The notes below the pieces were generated by a model that ran no database searches, had not been told where the DNA came from, and was given only the letters and a program-made list of their open reading frames with translations. A stretch of 64,000 nt of DNA from positions 372,001-436,000 of the forward strand of contig NZ_PGFE01000002.1 in assembly GCF_002797595.1 (NCBI RefSeq), given 5' to 3'. This DNA comes from Sediminihabitans luteus (lineage in GTDB: Bacteria; Actinomycetota; Actinomycetes; Actinomycetales; Cellulomonadaceae). Numbering within the stretch: position 1 is the first letter of the stretch; each line of letters opens with the position of its first letter. This document shows, piece after piece, positions 56,988 to 64,000 of this stretch. The position numbers and the translations under genes were made by a program.

Positions 56988-58097
56988 GTGACCAGCGCAC
57001 CTTCGCAGACCCCCCGCACGTCCTCCACGACGGCACCGCCCGCCACCGGGGGCGCCGGTCTGCGCGCGCTCGCCAGCATCCGCCCCGTCGTGGCCCCCGA
57101 GCGACTGCTCGCCGACCTCGTGCCCCCGCGGCACTTCGACGACGCGCGCTTCGCGACGTACCGGGCCAGCGCCGACCACCCGAGCCAGGCCGCGACGGTC
57201 GCCCGCCTCGAGCAGGTCGCGGCCGAGCTCGTCCGCCCCCGCCGCGGCGGGCTGTTCTCGCGCCGCAGGACGGCCGCACCCGCGGTGTACCTCGACGGCG
57301 GCTTCGGCGTCGGCAAGACCCACCTGCTCACGTCCCTCGCGCACGCCGTCGGACTCGAACGCTCCGCCTACGGGACCTTCGTCGAGTACACCAACCTCGT
57401 CGGAGCGCTCGGGTTCGCCCCCACGGTCGAGGCCCTCGCGACCCGGACGCTCGTGTGTATCGACGAGTTCGAGCTCGACGACCCCGGCGACACCGTGCTC
57501 ATGTCGCGGCTGCTGCGCGAGCTCGCCGACCGCGGCGTGGCGCTCGCGGCCACGTCCAACACGCTGCCCGACGCGCTCGGCGAGGGGCGGTTCGCCGCCG
57601 AGGACTTCCTGCGCGAGATCCAGGCGATGGCCGCCCGCTTCGAGGTCATGCGGGTCGACGGCGAGGACTACCGGCACCGGGCCGTGGTCACCCACGCCGA
57701 GCCCGTGGGCGGCGACACGATCGCCGCGACGGTCGCCCGCACGCCCGGCGCGACGTTCGACGCGTTCGACGACGTCCTCGCGCACCTGGCGACCGTGCAC
57801 CCCAGCCGCTACGGCGCGATGCTCGACGACGTCCCGCTCGTGGGACTCACGGGCGTGCGCCCCGTGACCGAGCAGTCCGCCGCGCTGCGGCTCGTCGTGC
57901 TCGTCGACCGGCTCTACGACCGCGACATTCCCGTGCTGCTCGGCCGCGACGACCCGGCGCAGGGCGGCACCGACGTGCCCGCGCTGTTCACCGACGCGAT
58001 GCTGCGCGGCGGCTACCGCAAGAAGTACTACCGCGCGCTGTCGCGGCTCGGCTCCCTCGCGGAGGACGGCCGCGCGGTCGTCGCCCGCCAGGGCTGA
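56988..58097 (+). CDS. zapE: Cell division protein ZapE (AFG1-like ATPase)
   Basis: A 369-residue P-loop ATPase of the AFG1/ZapE family. Walker A GGFGVGKTH (about 105-113), Walker B LVCIDEFELDD (about 159-169), sensor 1 LAATSNTLPDALGEGRF (about 190-206) and the C-terminal VDRLYDRDIPVLL and YRKKYYRALSRL are all present. In E. coli ZapE destabilises FtsZ bunches under low oxygen; in mitochondria AFG1 works with proteases. The N-terminal 35 residues are Ser/Thr/Pro-rich and not conserved. GTG at 56988 is supported by TAGGCT eight bases upstream; an in-frame start at 56937 would precede the predicted transcription start. Confidence 0.92.
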   Translation: MTSAPSQTPRTSSTTAPPATGGAGLRALASIRPVVAPERLLADLVPPRHFDDARFATYRASADHPSQAATVARLEQVAAELVRPRRGGLFSRRRTAAPAVYLDGGFGVGKTHLLTSLAHAVGLERSAYGTFVEYTNLVGALGFAPTVEALATRTLVCIDEFELDDPGDTVLMSRLLRELADRGVALAATSNTLPDALGEGRFAAEDFLREIQAMAARFEVMRVDGEDYRHRAVVTHAEPVGGDTIAATVARTPGATFDAFDDVLAHLATVHPSRYGAMLDDVPLVGLTGVRPVTEQSAALRLVVLVDRLYDRDIPVLLGRDDPAQGGTDVPALFTDAMLRGGYRKKYYRALSRLGSLAEDGRAVVARQG

Positions 58098-58133
58098 GAC
58101 GGGACCGGCGCCGGCCCGACGCACGACCGAGTT

Positions 58134-58189
58134 CCCACGACGCAGCACCCACGACGCAGCACCCACGACGCAGCACCCCCGACGCAGCA
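58134..58189. repeat. 14-bp tandem repeat, four copies, upstream of the amino-acid ABC operon
   Basis: Three identical units (58134-58147, 58148-58161, 58162-58175) and a fourth with one change (58176-58189) fill the gap between zapE and the binding-protein gene, ending 20 bases before its start codon. Its GACGCAG core recurs in the 23-bp array at 49489-49591. Confidence 0.9.
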
Positions 58190-58209
58190 CCGACCCGAAA
58201 GGCCGACCC

Positions 58210-59073
58210 TTGCGCCTGCACCGCACCCGCACCGCCGCCCTCCTCCTGCCCGTGCTCGCCCTCGCGCTCGCTGGCTGCTCGGACGACGACGGCACCGCGG
58301 CCGACGACGCCACGGCGGGCGCGGCGTCCGACACCTGCACGCCCGACGCGCTCGAGACCCTCACCGCGGGCACGCTCACGGTCGGCGCGAGCGACCCGTT
58401 CGAGCCGTGGTACGTGGGCGAGCCGAGCAGCGGCGAGGGCTTCGAGTCCGCCCTCGTGTACGCGGTCGCCGACGAGCTGGGCTTCGCCGAGGACGACGTC
58501 GAGTGGACCTCGGTCACGTTCGAGCAGATCGTCAGCCCCGCCATCAAGCCGTTCGACCTCGCGGCCTACCAGACCACCATCACGGACGAGCGTCGCGCCG
58601 CGGTCGACTTCTCGAGCCCCTACCTGACCACGCGCCAGGGCGTCATCGTGGCGGACGACGGGCAGTACGCGGGCGCGACGACGCTCGCCGCGCTCGAGGG
58701 CGCCAAGGTCGGCGTGACCGCCTCGCAGACCTCGCTCGACGCGGCCGAGGCCGCCTGGGGCGACGCGGTCGAGGTCGTGCCGTTCAACGGGGCGGGCGAC
58801 GGCATGACCGCGCTCACGTCGGGCACCATCGACGCGATGGTCATGGACGTCGACCAGGGAGTCGCTGCCTCGACCGTGTACTTCCCGGACACCGCCGTGA
58901 TCGGCACGCTGCCCGCGGTCGGGGACCCCGAGCAGCTCGGTCTCGTGCTCGACAAGGACTCGGCGCTCACCGCGTGCGTGAGCGACGCGGTCGACACGCT
59001 GCGCGAGGACGGCACGCTCGACGAGCTGCGCGCGACGTGGCTCGACTCGGACGACATCGCCGACCTGACCTGA
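58210..59073 (+). CDS. Amino-acid ABC transporter substrate-binding lipoprotein
   Basis: A 287-residue type II solute-binding protein (SBP_bac_3 family). A signal peptide ends in the lipobox LALAGC (Cys about residue 22), followed by an Asp/Ala-rich spacer and the core LTAGTLTVGASDPFEPWYVGEPSSGEGFESALVYAVADELG, the common opening of polar amino-acid binders; DLAAYQTTITDERRAAVDFSSPYLTT and GVTASQTSLDAAEAAWG follow. Its TTG start at 58210 has GAAAGG seven bases upstream. It delivers an amino acid, probably polar, to the permease encoded 19 bases downstream. The 14-bp repeats just upstream may affect its expression. Confidence 0.93.
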   Translation: MRLHRTRTAALLLPVLALALAGCSDDDGTAADDATAGAASDTCTPDALETLTAGTLTVGASDPFEPWYVGEPSSGEGFESALVYAVADELGFAEDDVEWTSVTFEQIVSPAIKPFDLAAYQTTITDERRAAVDFSSPYLTTRQGVIVADDGQYAGATTLAALEGAKVGVTASQTSLDAAEAAWGDAVEVVPFNGAGDGMTALTSGTIDAMVMDVDQGVAASTVYFPDTAVIGTLPAVGDPEQLGLVLDKDSALTACVSDAVDTLREDGTLDELRATWLDSDDIADLT

Positions 59074-59092
59074 GCGCGCGCGGGGGACTGAC

Positions 59093-59962
59093 GTGAGCGA
59101 GACCGAACCGTCCGAGCGCGCCCGCGCGCGCACGGCGTTCCGGCGCGCCCAGCACCGGCGCGCACTGCTCGTCGCGGGCGTCGCGACGGCGATCGTCCTC
59201 GCTCTGGTCGCGTGGGTCGTGACGACCGCCCCCGGCTGGGACCGCGCTCGCGAGGCGTTCTTCTCGCCCGAGCGTGCCGTCGAGGTGCTGCCCGAGGTCG
59301 CCGCCGGGCTGTGGCTCAACCTGCGGGTATGGCTCGTGGCGAGCGTCGTCGGCCTCGTGCTCGGCCTGCTGCTCGCGGTCGTGCGCACCTCGCGCATCCC
59401 CGCGCTGTTCCCCCTGCGGATGCTCGCGATCGCGTACGTCGACGTGTTCCGCGGCGTCCCGCTGCTGCTCACGCTCCTGCTCGTCGGGTTCGGCCTGCCC
59501 GCGCTGCGCCTGACCTGGCTGCCCGTGAGCGCCGCGTTCCTCGGCGGGCTCGCGATCGTCCTCACCTACACCGCGTACCTCGCGGAGATCTTCCGGGCCG
59601 GCATCGAGTCGGTGCACCCGTCGCAGGTCGCCGCGGCCCGGTCGCTCGGCCTGAGCCGCGGTCGTGCGGTGCGGCACGTCGTGCTGCCCCAGGCGGTGCG
59701 CAACGTGACCGCGCCCGTGGCGAGCATGCTCGTGTCGCTGCAGAAGGACTCGGGCCTCATCTCGATCCTGGGCGCGGTCGACGCGATCCGCGCCGCGCAG
59801 ATCGCGACCACGGGCGACTACAACTTCACGCCCTACGTCGTCGCGGGCCTGCTGTTCCTGCTGATCTCGATCCCGCTGACCCGGCTCGTGGACGCGTGGT
59901 CCGCCCGCCACGGGTGGCGCGGAGGCCTGAGCACCGTCTCGGGCGCGGGAGGCCTGCGATGA
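59093..59962 (+). CDS. Amino-acid ABC transporter permease (HisM/GlnP type)
   Basis: A 289-residue permease of the polar amino-acid uptake family. After a basic N-terminus come about five to six helices (first near residues 24-42, then 77-100 and onward). The EAA coupling motif is clear: EIFRAGIESVHPSQVAAARSLGLSRGRAVRHVVLPQA (about 163-199), which docks to the ATPase. As only one permease gene is present, it presumably forms a homodimer. The stop overlaps the ATPase gene by four bases; GTG at 59093 lies 19 bases after the binding-protein stop. Confidence 0.94.
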   Translation: MSETEPSERARARTAFRRAQHRRALLVAGVATAIVLALVAWVVTTAPGWDRAREAFFSPERAVEVLPEVAAGLWLNLRVWLVASVVGLVLGLLLAVVRTSRIPALFPLRMLAIAYVDVFRGVPLLLTLLLVGFGLPALRLTWLPVSAAFLGGLAIVLTYTAYLAEIFRAGIESVHPSQVAAARSLGLSRGRAVRHVVLPQAVRNVTAPVASMLVSLQKDSGLISILGAVDAIRAAQIATTGDYNFTPYVVAGLLFLLISIPLTRLVDAWSARHGWRGGLSTVSGAGGLR

Positions 59963-60738
59963 GCGGGACCGGCGCGCCGCTGCTGTCGCTGCGCGGCGTG
60001 CGCAAGAGCTTCGGCGGCACGCGTCGCCGCGGCGCGCGTGGTGGGGTGGCCCACCTCGTGCTCGACGGCGTCGACCTCGACCTCGCGCCGCACTCGTGCA
60101 CCGTGCTCGTGGGCGCCTCGGGCTCGGGCAAGTCGACGCTGCTGCGCGTCGTCGACCTGCTCGAGGACGTCGACGACGGGCAGATCCTGCTCGACGGCGT
60201 CGACGTCGCCGACCCGTGGGTCGACGCCGACGCGGTCCGGGCGCGACTCGCGCTCGTGTTCCAGCAGTACAACCTGTTCCCGCACCTGCGGGTCATGGAC
60301 AACCTGACGCTCGCGCCGCGCGTGGTGCACGGTCGCCCGCGCGACGAGGCCGAGGCGGCCGCCGAGGCGATGCTCGCCAAGGTCGGCCTCGCGCACAAGG
60401 CCCGTGCCTACCCCGACCAGCTCTCGGGCGGCGAGCAGCAGCGCGTCGCCATCGCGCGCGCCCTCGTGGGCGACCCCGAGGTGCTGCTGCTCGACGAGGT
60501 CACCTCGGCCCTCGACCCGGCGCTCGTGGGCGAGGTGCTCGACCTCCTGCTCGACCTGCGCACCGAAGGCACGACGATGCTCGTCGCCACGCACGAGATG
60601 GGCTTCGCGCGGGACGTCGCCGACGAGGTCGTGTTCCTGCACGAAGGGCGCGTGCACGAGCGCGGCACCCCCGCGCAGGTGCTCGACGACCCGCAGCGGG
60701 CCGCGACGCGCGAGTTCCTGCGGCGGCTGCACCGCTGA
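59959..60738 (+). CDS. Amino-acid ABC transporter ATP-binding protein (GlnQ type)
   Basis: A 259-residue ABC ATPase. Walker A GASGSGKS begins at Gly53, the Q-loop is VFQQYNLFPHL, the signature LSGGEQQRVAIARAL and Walker B VLLLDEVTSALD, followed by THEMGFARDVADEVVFLHEGRVHERG, all diagnostic of the polar amino-acid (GlnQ/HisP) subfamily. An Arg/Gly-rich insertion (TRRRGARGG, about 21-29) sits between the first strands, longer than usual. Last gene of the three-gene operon; a 10-bp inverted repeat lies between it and the convergent CNNM gene. Confidence 0.95.
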   Translation: MSGTGAPLLSLRGVRKSFGGTRRRGARGGVAHLVLDGVDLDLAPHSCTVLVGASGSGKSTLLRVVDLLEDVDDGQILLDGVDVADPWVDADAVRARLALVFQQYNLFPHLRVMDNLTLAPRVVHGRPRDEAEAAAEAMLAKVGLAHKARAYPDQLSGGEQQRVAIARALVGDPEVLLLDEVTSALDPALVGEVLDLLLDLRTEGTTMLVATHEMGFARDVADEVVFLHEGRVHERGTPAQVLDDPQRAATREFLRRLHR

Positions 60739-60743
60739 GCTCG

Positions 60744-60796
60744 GCGGACCCGCAGGGCTGGAGGGATCACTGACGCCGGTGGCCCGGCGGGTCCGC
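60744..60796. terminator. Possible long-loop hairpin between ABC operon and CNNM genes
   Basis: A 10-bp perfect stem (60744-60753 with 60787-60796) encloses a 33-base loop between convergent stops. It is weaker than the other hairpins. Confidence 0.35.
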
Positions 60797-60805
60797 GCCC
60801 GCCCG

Positions 60806-61831
60806 TCAGTCCGTCCCGCGCGTGCCCGCGGCCCCCGGGAGCACCCGCTCGGCCACGTCGGTGAGCGTGACGACGCCCCGGGACTCGCCCTGCTCCTCGA
60901 CGACGGCCAGCTGCACGGCGTCCGTCCGCATGCGGCGCAGCAGAGCGTCGACGGTCGTCGACGCGTCCACCACGAGCGCGGGCCGCGCGTACCGGGCCAC
61001 GGGCTCCGCGCCGTCCGCCACGAGCGTGTCGCGCACGTGCACGACCAGGGAGAGCCGACCCGCGGCGTCTGCCAGGAGCACCCGCAGGTGGCCGGAACCG
61101 AGGGCGGCCGCGTGCACGTCGGCGACCGTGGCGTCCTGGGGGACCGCCGACGGGGCCGTCGAGCGTGACGCGATCTGGCCGACCGTGAGCGTCTGCAGCT
61201 CGAGGACCTGCGTGATCTGGGTGCGCAGCGCGGGCTCGAGGACCCCGACCTGCGCGGAGTGCTCGACGAGGGTGCGGATCGTGTCCGCGTCGCGCCCGCC
61301 CACGGCCGCGCTCTCGACCGGTTCGACGCCCGTGCGGGCGACGAGCCGGTTCGCGATCCGGTTGACCCACGTGAGGAACGGGCGCAGCGGGAGGACGAAC
61401 GCCCGCGCCGGCGCACCGACGATCGTCGCGGCGCGCTCGGGATGCGCGATCGCCCACGACTTGGGGGCCATCTCACCGATCACGAGGTGCAGGAACGTGA
61501 CGAGCAGCAGCGACAGCGCGAACGCCGAACCGCCCGCGAGCCACTCGGGCAGCCCCCACGACTCGAGCACGGGGCCGAGCCAGGCGTCGACCGCGGGCTT
61601 GGTGACGGCACCGAGCGCGAACGTGCAGACCGTGATGCCGAGCTGCGCGCCCGCGAGCATGATCGTCAGCTCGTTCATGCCGCGCAGGGCGGCCCGCGCG
61701 CCACGGCTGTGCTGCGCCTGCTCCTCAAGACGGTGGCGCCTCGCCCCGAGCAGCGCGAACTCGACGACCACGAAGAACGCGCTCAGCGCGATGAGCGCGA
61801 CGGTGATCAGGGTGACGGTCCAGGCGTTCAT
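60806..61831 (-). CDS. CNNM/CorC-family transporter-associated protein (hemolysin family), second of pair
   Basis: A 341-residue membrane protein with a DUF21 transmembrane domain (about 1-145, three to four helices; LSAFFVVVEFALLGARRHRLEE at the start) followed by a CBS pair (about 190-330; IASRSTAPSAVPQDATVADV, then VVEEQGESRGVVTLTDVAERVL). The short C-terminus lacks the CorC-HlyC domain that its partner has. CNNM proteins handle Mg2+ or Co2+ export and sensing; many are still labelled hemolysins. Its ATG overlaps the stop of the upstream CNNM gene by four bases, so the pair may form a heterodimer. Confidence 0.9.
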   Translation of the reverse strand: MNAWTVTLITVALIALSAFFVVVEFALLGARRHRLEEQAQHSRGARAALRGMNELTIMLAGAQLGITVCTFALGAVTKPAVDAWLGPVLESWGLPEWLAGGSAFALSLLLVTFLHLVIGEMAPKSWAIAHPERAATIVGAPARAFVLPLRPFLTWVNRIANRLVARTGVEPVESAAVGGRDADTIRTLVEHSAQVGVLEPALRTQITQVLELQTLTVGQIASRSTAPSAVPQDATVADVHAAALGSGHLRVLLADAAGRLSLVVHVRDTLVADGAEPVARYARPALVVDASTTVDALLRRMRTDAVQLAVVEEQGESRGVVTLTDVAERVLPGAAGTRGTD

Positions 61832-63177
61832 CGGTCCTCCTCCTGGAGCCGCACGCGCAGCTCGCTCGGCACGTGCCGCTCGACACGCACGACCTCGACG
61901 TCGAGCGTCGGTCGGGGAGTGCCGTCGACGAGCTCCGCGCCCTCGGCGGGCAGGGCGATCGTGAGCGTGACCCCGACGTCCGGCAGACCGCCGTGCTCCG
62001 CGACGACGAGCCCCGCGAGGGTCTCGTGGTCGCCGTGCGGCAGGTCGCGCCCGATGGCCCGCTCGACCTCGTCGACGGGCAGGTCGCCGGACATGACCCA
62101 CGCGCCGTCGTCGTCACGCGCCACGCCGGCGGGCGCGACGGCGTCGTGCTCGTCGCGCACGTCGCCGAGGAGCTCCTCGGCGAGGTCCTCGATCGTCACG
62201 ATGCCCGTGAACCCGCCGTACTCGTCGATCACGCAGGCGAGCTCGTGGCCCGTGCGGGTGAGCTGCTCGAGCAGGTGCGGCAGCGCCATGACCGTCGGGA
62301 CCACGAGCGGCTCGCGCATGATCGCCGTCACCGGGCGCGCGTCGTCGGGAGCGGTCGCGAGCACCGCGCCGAGCTCGACGACGCCGACCGGCTCGTCCCG
62401 CACCCCGAGCACCGGGTAGCGGGTGTGGCCGTGCGCCATCCGGGTGCGCACCTGCGCGACCGTGGTCGCGGGCGTCACGACGTCGACCTGCAGGCGCGGC
62501 AGCATCGCGTGCTCGACGTCCCGGTCGGGGAAGTCGAGGACGCGGTCGAGCAGCAGCGAGAGGTCGTCGGACAGGTCGCCGCTGGCACGCGAGTCGTCGA
62601 TGATCCGCTCGAGGTCCTGGGCGGTGGCGCTGCTGTCGACGTCGTGCACGGGCTCGACGCGCAGGAGGCGGAGCACCGCGTTCGACGACGCGTCGAACAA
62701 CGTGACGAGCCACCCGAAGGCGGCGAGGTAGATCAGCGTCGAACGGGCCAGGGCGCGTGCCAGGGGATCGGGGTCGGCGATCGCGAGGTTCTTCGGGAAC
62801 AGCTCGCCGAAGATCATCTGCGTCACGGTCGCCAGCACGAGGGCGGCCACGGTCCCGACGGCGAGGCTCGTGGCGGTCGCGACGCCCGCGCCGCCGAGCA
62901 TCTGGGCGAACGCCTCGCCGATGAACGGTTCGGCGACGTAGCCGACCATCAGGCCGGTCACCGTGATGCCGAGCTGGGCGCCCGAGAGCATGAACGACGT
63001 GCGGCGTGTCACGGCGAGCGCCCGTCGCGCCGACGCGTCGCCCTTGTCCGCCCGCGTCCGCAGCGCCGCGCGGTCCACGGACATGTACGCGAACTCCTGG
63101 GCGACGAAGTACCCGTTCGCGGCGATGATGACGGCCGTGAGCGCCAGACCGGCCAGGAGCAGCAGCACGGCGCTCAT
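61828..63177 (-). CDS. CNNM/CorC-family transporter-associated protein (hemolysin family), first of pair
   Basis: A 449-residue protein: DUF21 membrane domain (about 1-200; AANGYFVAQEFAYMSVDR and GELFPKNLAIADP), CBS pair (about 215-335; HAMLPRLQVDVV, ACVIDEYGGFTGIVTIEDLAEELLGDVRDEHD) and a C-terminal CorC/HlyC transporter-associated domain (about 345-435; WVMSGDLPVDEVERAIG and TLAGLVVAEHGGLPDVG). It has the full architecture of bacterial Mg/Co efflux proteins. It is the first gene of a two-gene unit with the shorter CNNM protein. I see no clear -10 box before its ATG. Confidence 0.92.
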   Translation of the reverse strand: MSAVLLLLAGLALTAVIIAANGYFVAQEFAYMSVDRAALRTRADKGDASARRALAVTRRTSFMLSGAQLGITVTGLMVGYVAEPFIGEAFAQMLGGAGVATATSLAVGTVAALVLATVTQMIFGELFPKNLAIADPDPLARALARSTLIYLAAFGWLVTLFDASSNAVLRLLRVEPVHDVDSSATAQDLERIIDDSRASGDLSDDLSLLLDRVLDFPDRDVEHAMLPRLQVDVVTPATTVAQVRTRMAHGHTRYPVLGVRDEPVGVVELGAVLATAPDDARPVTAIMREPLVVPTVMALPHLLEQLTRTGHELACVIDEYGGFTGIVTIEDLAEELLGDVRDEHDAVAPAGVARDDDGAWVMSGDLPVDEVERAIGRDLPHGDHETLAGLVVAEHGGLPDVGVTLTIALPAEGAELVDGTPRPTLDVEVVRVERHVPSELRVRLQEEDR

Positions 63178-63388
63178 CGAGGGCTCACCGCCGGGGTGCG
63201 CGTGCGGGCGTGCGCGCGGTCGTCGCGACGTGCGGCACGCGGGGCCGGACTATGGCTGGGGTCGTCGGTCGAGGCGTCGGGCAGGGTGGTGTCCACGTGG
63301 GTCCAACGACGTGCCGGCCGCGGAGGTTCCCGGGCCGTGCCCGCGGGAACGGGCACGGCGCCGGGCGGGCGGACGGCGCGGGCCGGGC
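63178..63388. other. 211-bp intergenic region, no gene seen
   Basis: It separates the PPK2 stop from the first CNNM start and must contain the CNNM promoter. I see no strong hairpin or repeat. Confidence 0.4.
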
Positions 63389-64000
63389 TCAGGCCTGCGC
63401 GAGCAGCCGCTTCTGCTCCTCGACGTCGAACGTCGCGGGCGGCCAGCCCAGGTCGAGGTCGCGGAACGCGTCGAGCAGCAGCTGGGTGATCGTCAGTCGT
63501 GCGTACCACTTGTGGTCCGCCGGGATCACGTGCCACGGCGCGACGTCGGTCGAGGTGTGGTCGAGCACCGCCTGGTACGCCTCCTGGTACTCGGGCCAGC
63601 GGGCTCGTGCCGCGAGGTCGCTCGGGTCGAACTTCCAGTGCTTGTCGGGGCGCTCGAGGCGTTCGCCCAGGCGCGCCTTCTGCTCGTCGAGCGACACGAA
63701 CAGCGCGACCTTGACGATCGTGGTCCCCGCCGCGACGAGCTCGGCCTCGAACGCGTTGATCTCGTCGTAGCGGGCCTCGACGACGTCCGCGGGCACGAGC
63801 GCGTCGACCTTCGCGATGAGCACGTCCTCGTAGTGCGAGCGGTCGAACACCCCGAGGCGTCCGGCGCGCGGGAGCTCCTTGCGGATGCGCCACAGGAAGT
63901 CGTGCGCGAGCTCCTCGGGTGTCGGGGCCCCGAACGACGAGTGGTCGACGCCCTGCGGGTCGACCATGCCGACGACGTGCCGCACGATCCCGCCCTTGCC
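63389..64000 (-). CDS. Polyphosphate kinase 2 family protein (5' end cut by the window)
   Basis: About 203 C-terminal residues are visible; the gene continues beyond 64000. The fragment opens inside the Walker A loop (GKGGIVRHVVGMVDPQGV), followed by the PPK2 landmarks DHSSFGAPTPEELAHDFLWRIRKELP, Walker B VFDRSHYEDVLIAKV, the lid-region arginines EQKARLGERLERPDKHWKFDPSDL and APWHVIPADHKWYARL. PPK2 enzymes transfer phosphate between polyphosphate and nucleotides. HWKFDPSDLAARARWPEYQEAYQ and the TSTDVAPWHVIPAD ending suggest the class I/III group (ADP- or AMP-using); without the N-terminus this is uncertain. The stop is followed by a 211-base gap to the CNNM genes. Confidence 0.9.
   Translation of the reverse strand, partial: GKGGIVRHVVGMVDPQGVDHSSFGAPTPEELAHDFLWRIRKELPRAGRLGVFDRSHYEDVLIAKVDALVPADVVEARYDEINAFEAELVAAGTTIVKVALFVSLDEQKARLGERLERPDKHWKFDPSDLAARARWPEYQEAYQAVLDHTSTDVAPWHVIPADHKWYARLTITQLLLDAFRDLDLGWPPATFDVEEQKRLLAQA

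Noticed and set aside
60806-63177. Hemolysin function for the two CNNM genes
   Set aside because: The label is historical; the DUF21, CBS and CorC domains indicate divalent-cation transport or sensing.

Overview
The window is very GC-rich, densely coding DNA from an actinobacterium. The combination of SepH, DUF3000/3093/3159/3710/4193/5998 proteins, a GuaB1-type enzyme, a ParC-like topoisomerase, pyruvate formate-lyase with its activase, and GTG/TTG starts fits a facultatively anaerobic member of the Micrococcales, most like Cellulomonadaceae. This is inference from gene content; no 16S or marker search could be run. About 51 protein genes are supported (two cut by the window edges). No tRNA, rRNA, CRISPR array, transposase or integrase was seen.

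Layout. 1-2733: end of an ECF vitamin/metal transporter operon (EcfT end, fused EcfA1A2, S component). 2800-4821: alkylsulfatase with its own promoter and terminator. 4870-6235: a lower-GC patch with an SH3-domain lipoprotein, the only clearly atypical DNA. 6236-13512: B12-dependent methionine synthase, a double GNAT protein and a ParC-like topoisomerase. 13653-18874: GNAT/acyl-CoA synthetase fusion, DUF5998 protein, phosphodiesterase and thymidine kinase. 18958-30477: a core actinobacterial block with SepH, TRIC-type channel, inositol-phosphatase-like enzyme, DUF4193, DUF3093, dUTPase, DUF3710, OB-fold protein, DUF3159, a TrkA pair, a KimA-like K+ importer and a TRAM/TrmA methyltransferase. 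30612-39100: aconitase, CotH-like lipoprotein, DUF4241 protein, phosphotransferase, Nudix hydrolase and GuaB1. 39232-44642: Dxs and the PflB-PflA pair. 44726-52597: carboxylate-amine ligase, FadA-FadB beta-oxidation pair, FemABX protein, RNase D and DUF3000. 52754-55458: 6-phosphogluconate dehydrogenase and an Asl-like ATP-grasp ligase. 55550-64000: Usp-like protein, SDR-like protein, ZapE, an amino-acid ABC operon, two CNNM proteins and a partial PPK2 kinase.

How the parts work together. Metabolism is represented by the TCA entry (aconitase), anaerobic pyruvate cleavage (PflB/A), fatty-acid oxidation (FadA/B), the pentose phosphate pathway (Gnd), isoprenoid precursors (Dxs), one-carbon metabolism (MetH) and nucleotide housekeeping (Tdk, Dut, GuaB1, Nudix). 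The two TrkA subunits and the KimA-like importer face each other across 71 bp and probably set K+ uptake together. The Asl-like ligase and FemABX protein point to peptidoglycan cross-bridge chemistry.

The strongest cross-cutting signal is promoter architecture: for roughly 14-16 genes a TAnnnT- or GAnnnT-type -10 hexamer ends 6-8 bases before the start codon, which predicts leaderless mRNAs and settles several start choices. Other points of interest are a perfect 18-bp palindrome in the aconitase promoter, a perfect TGTGA-N6-TCACA site ahead of pflB, an Asl-like ligase overlapping gnd, 23-bp and 14-bp tandem repeats, and the low-GC SH3 lipoprotein patch. I did not find a defence island or a clearly novel multi-gene system; most of the window is conserved core genome.
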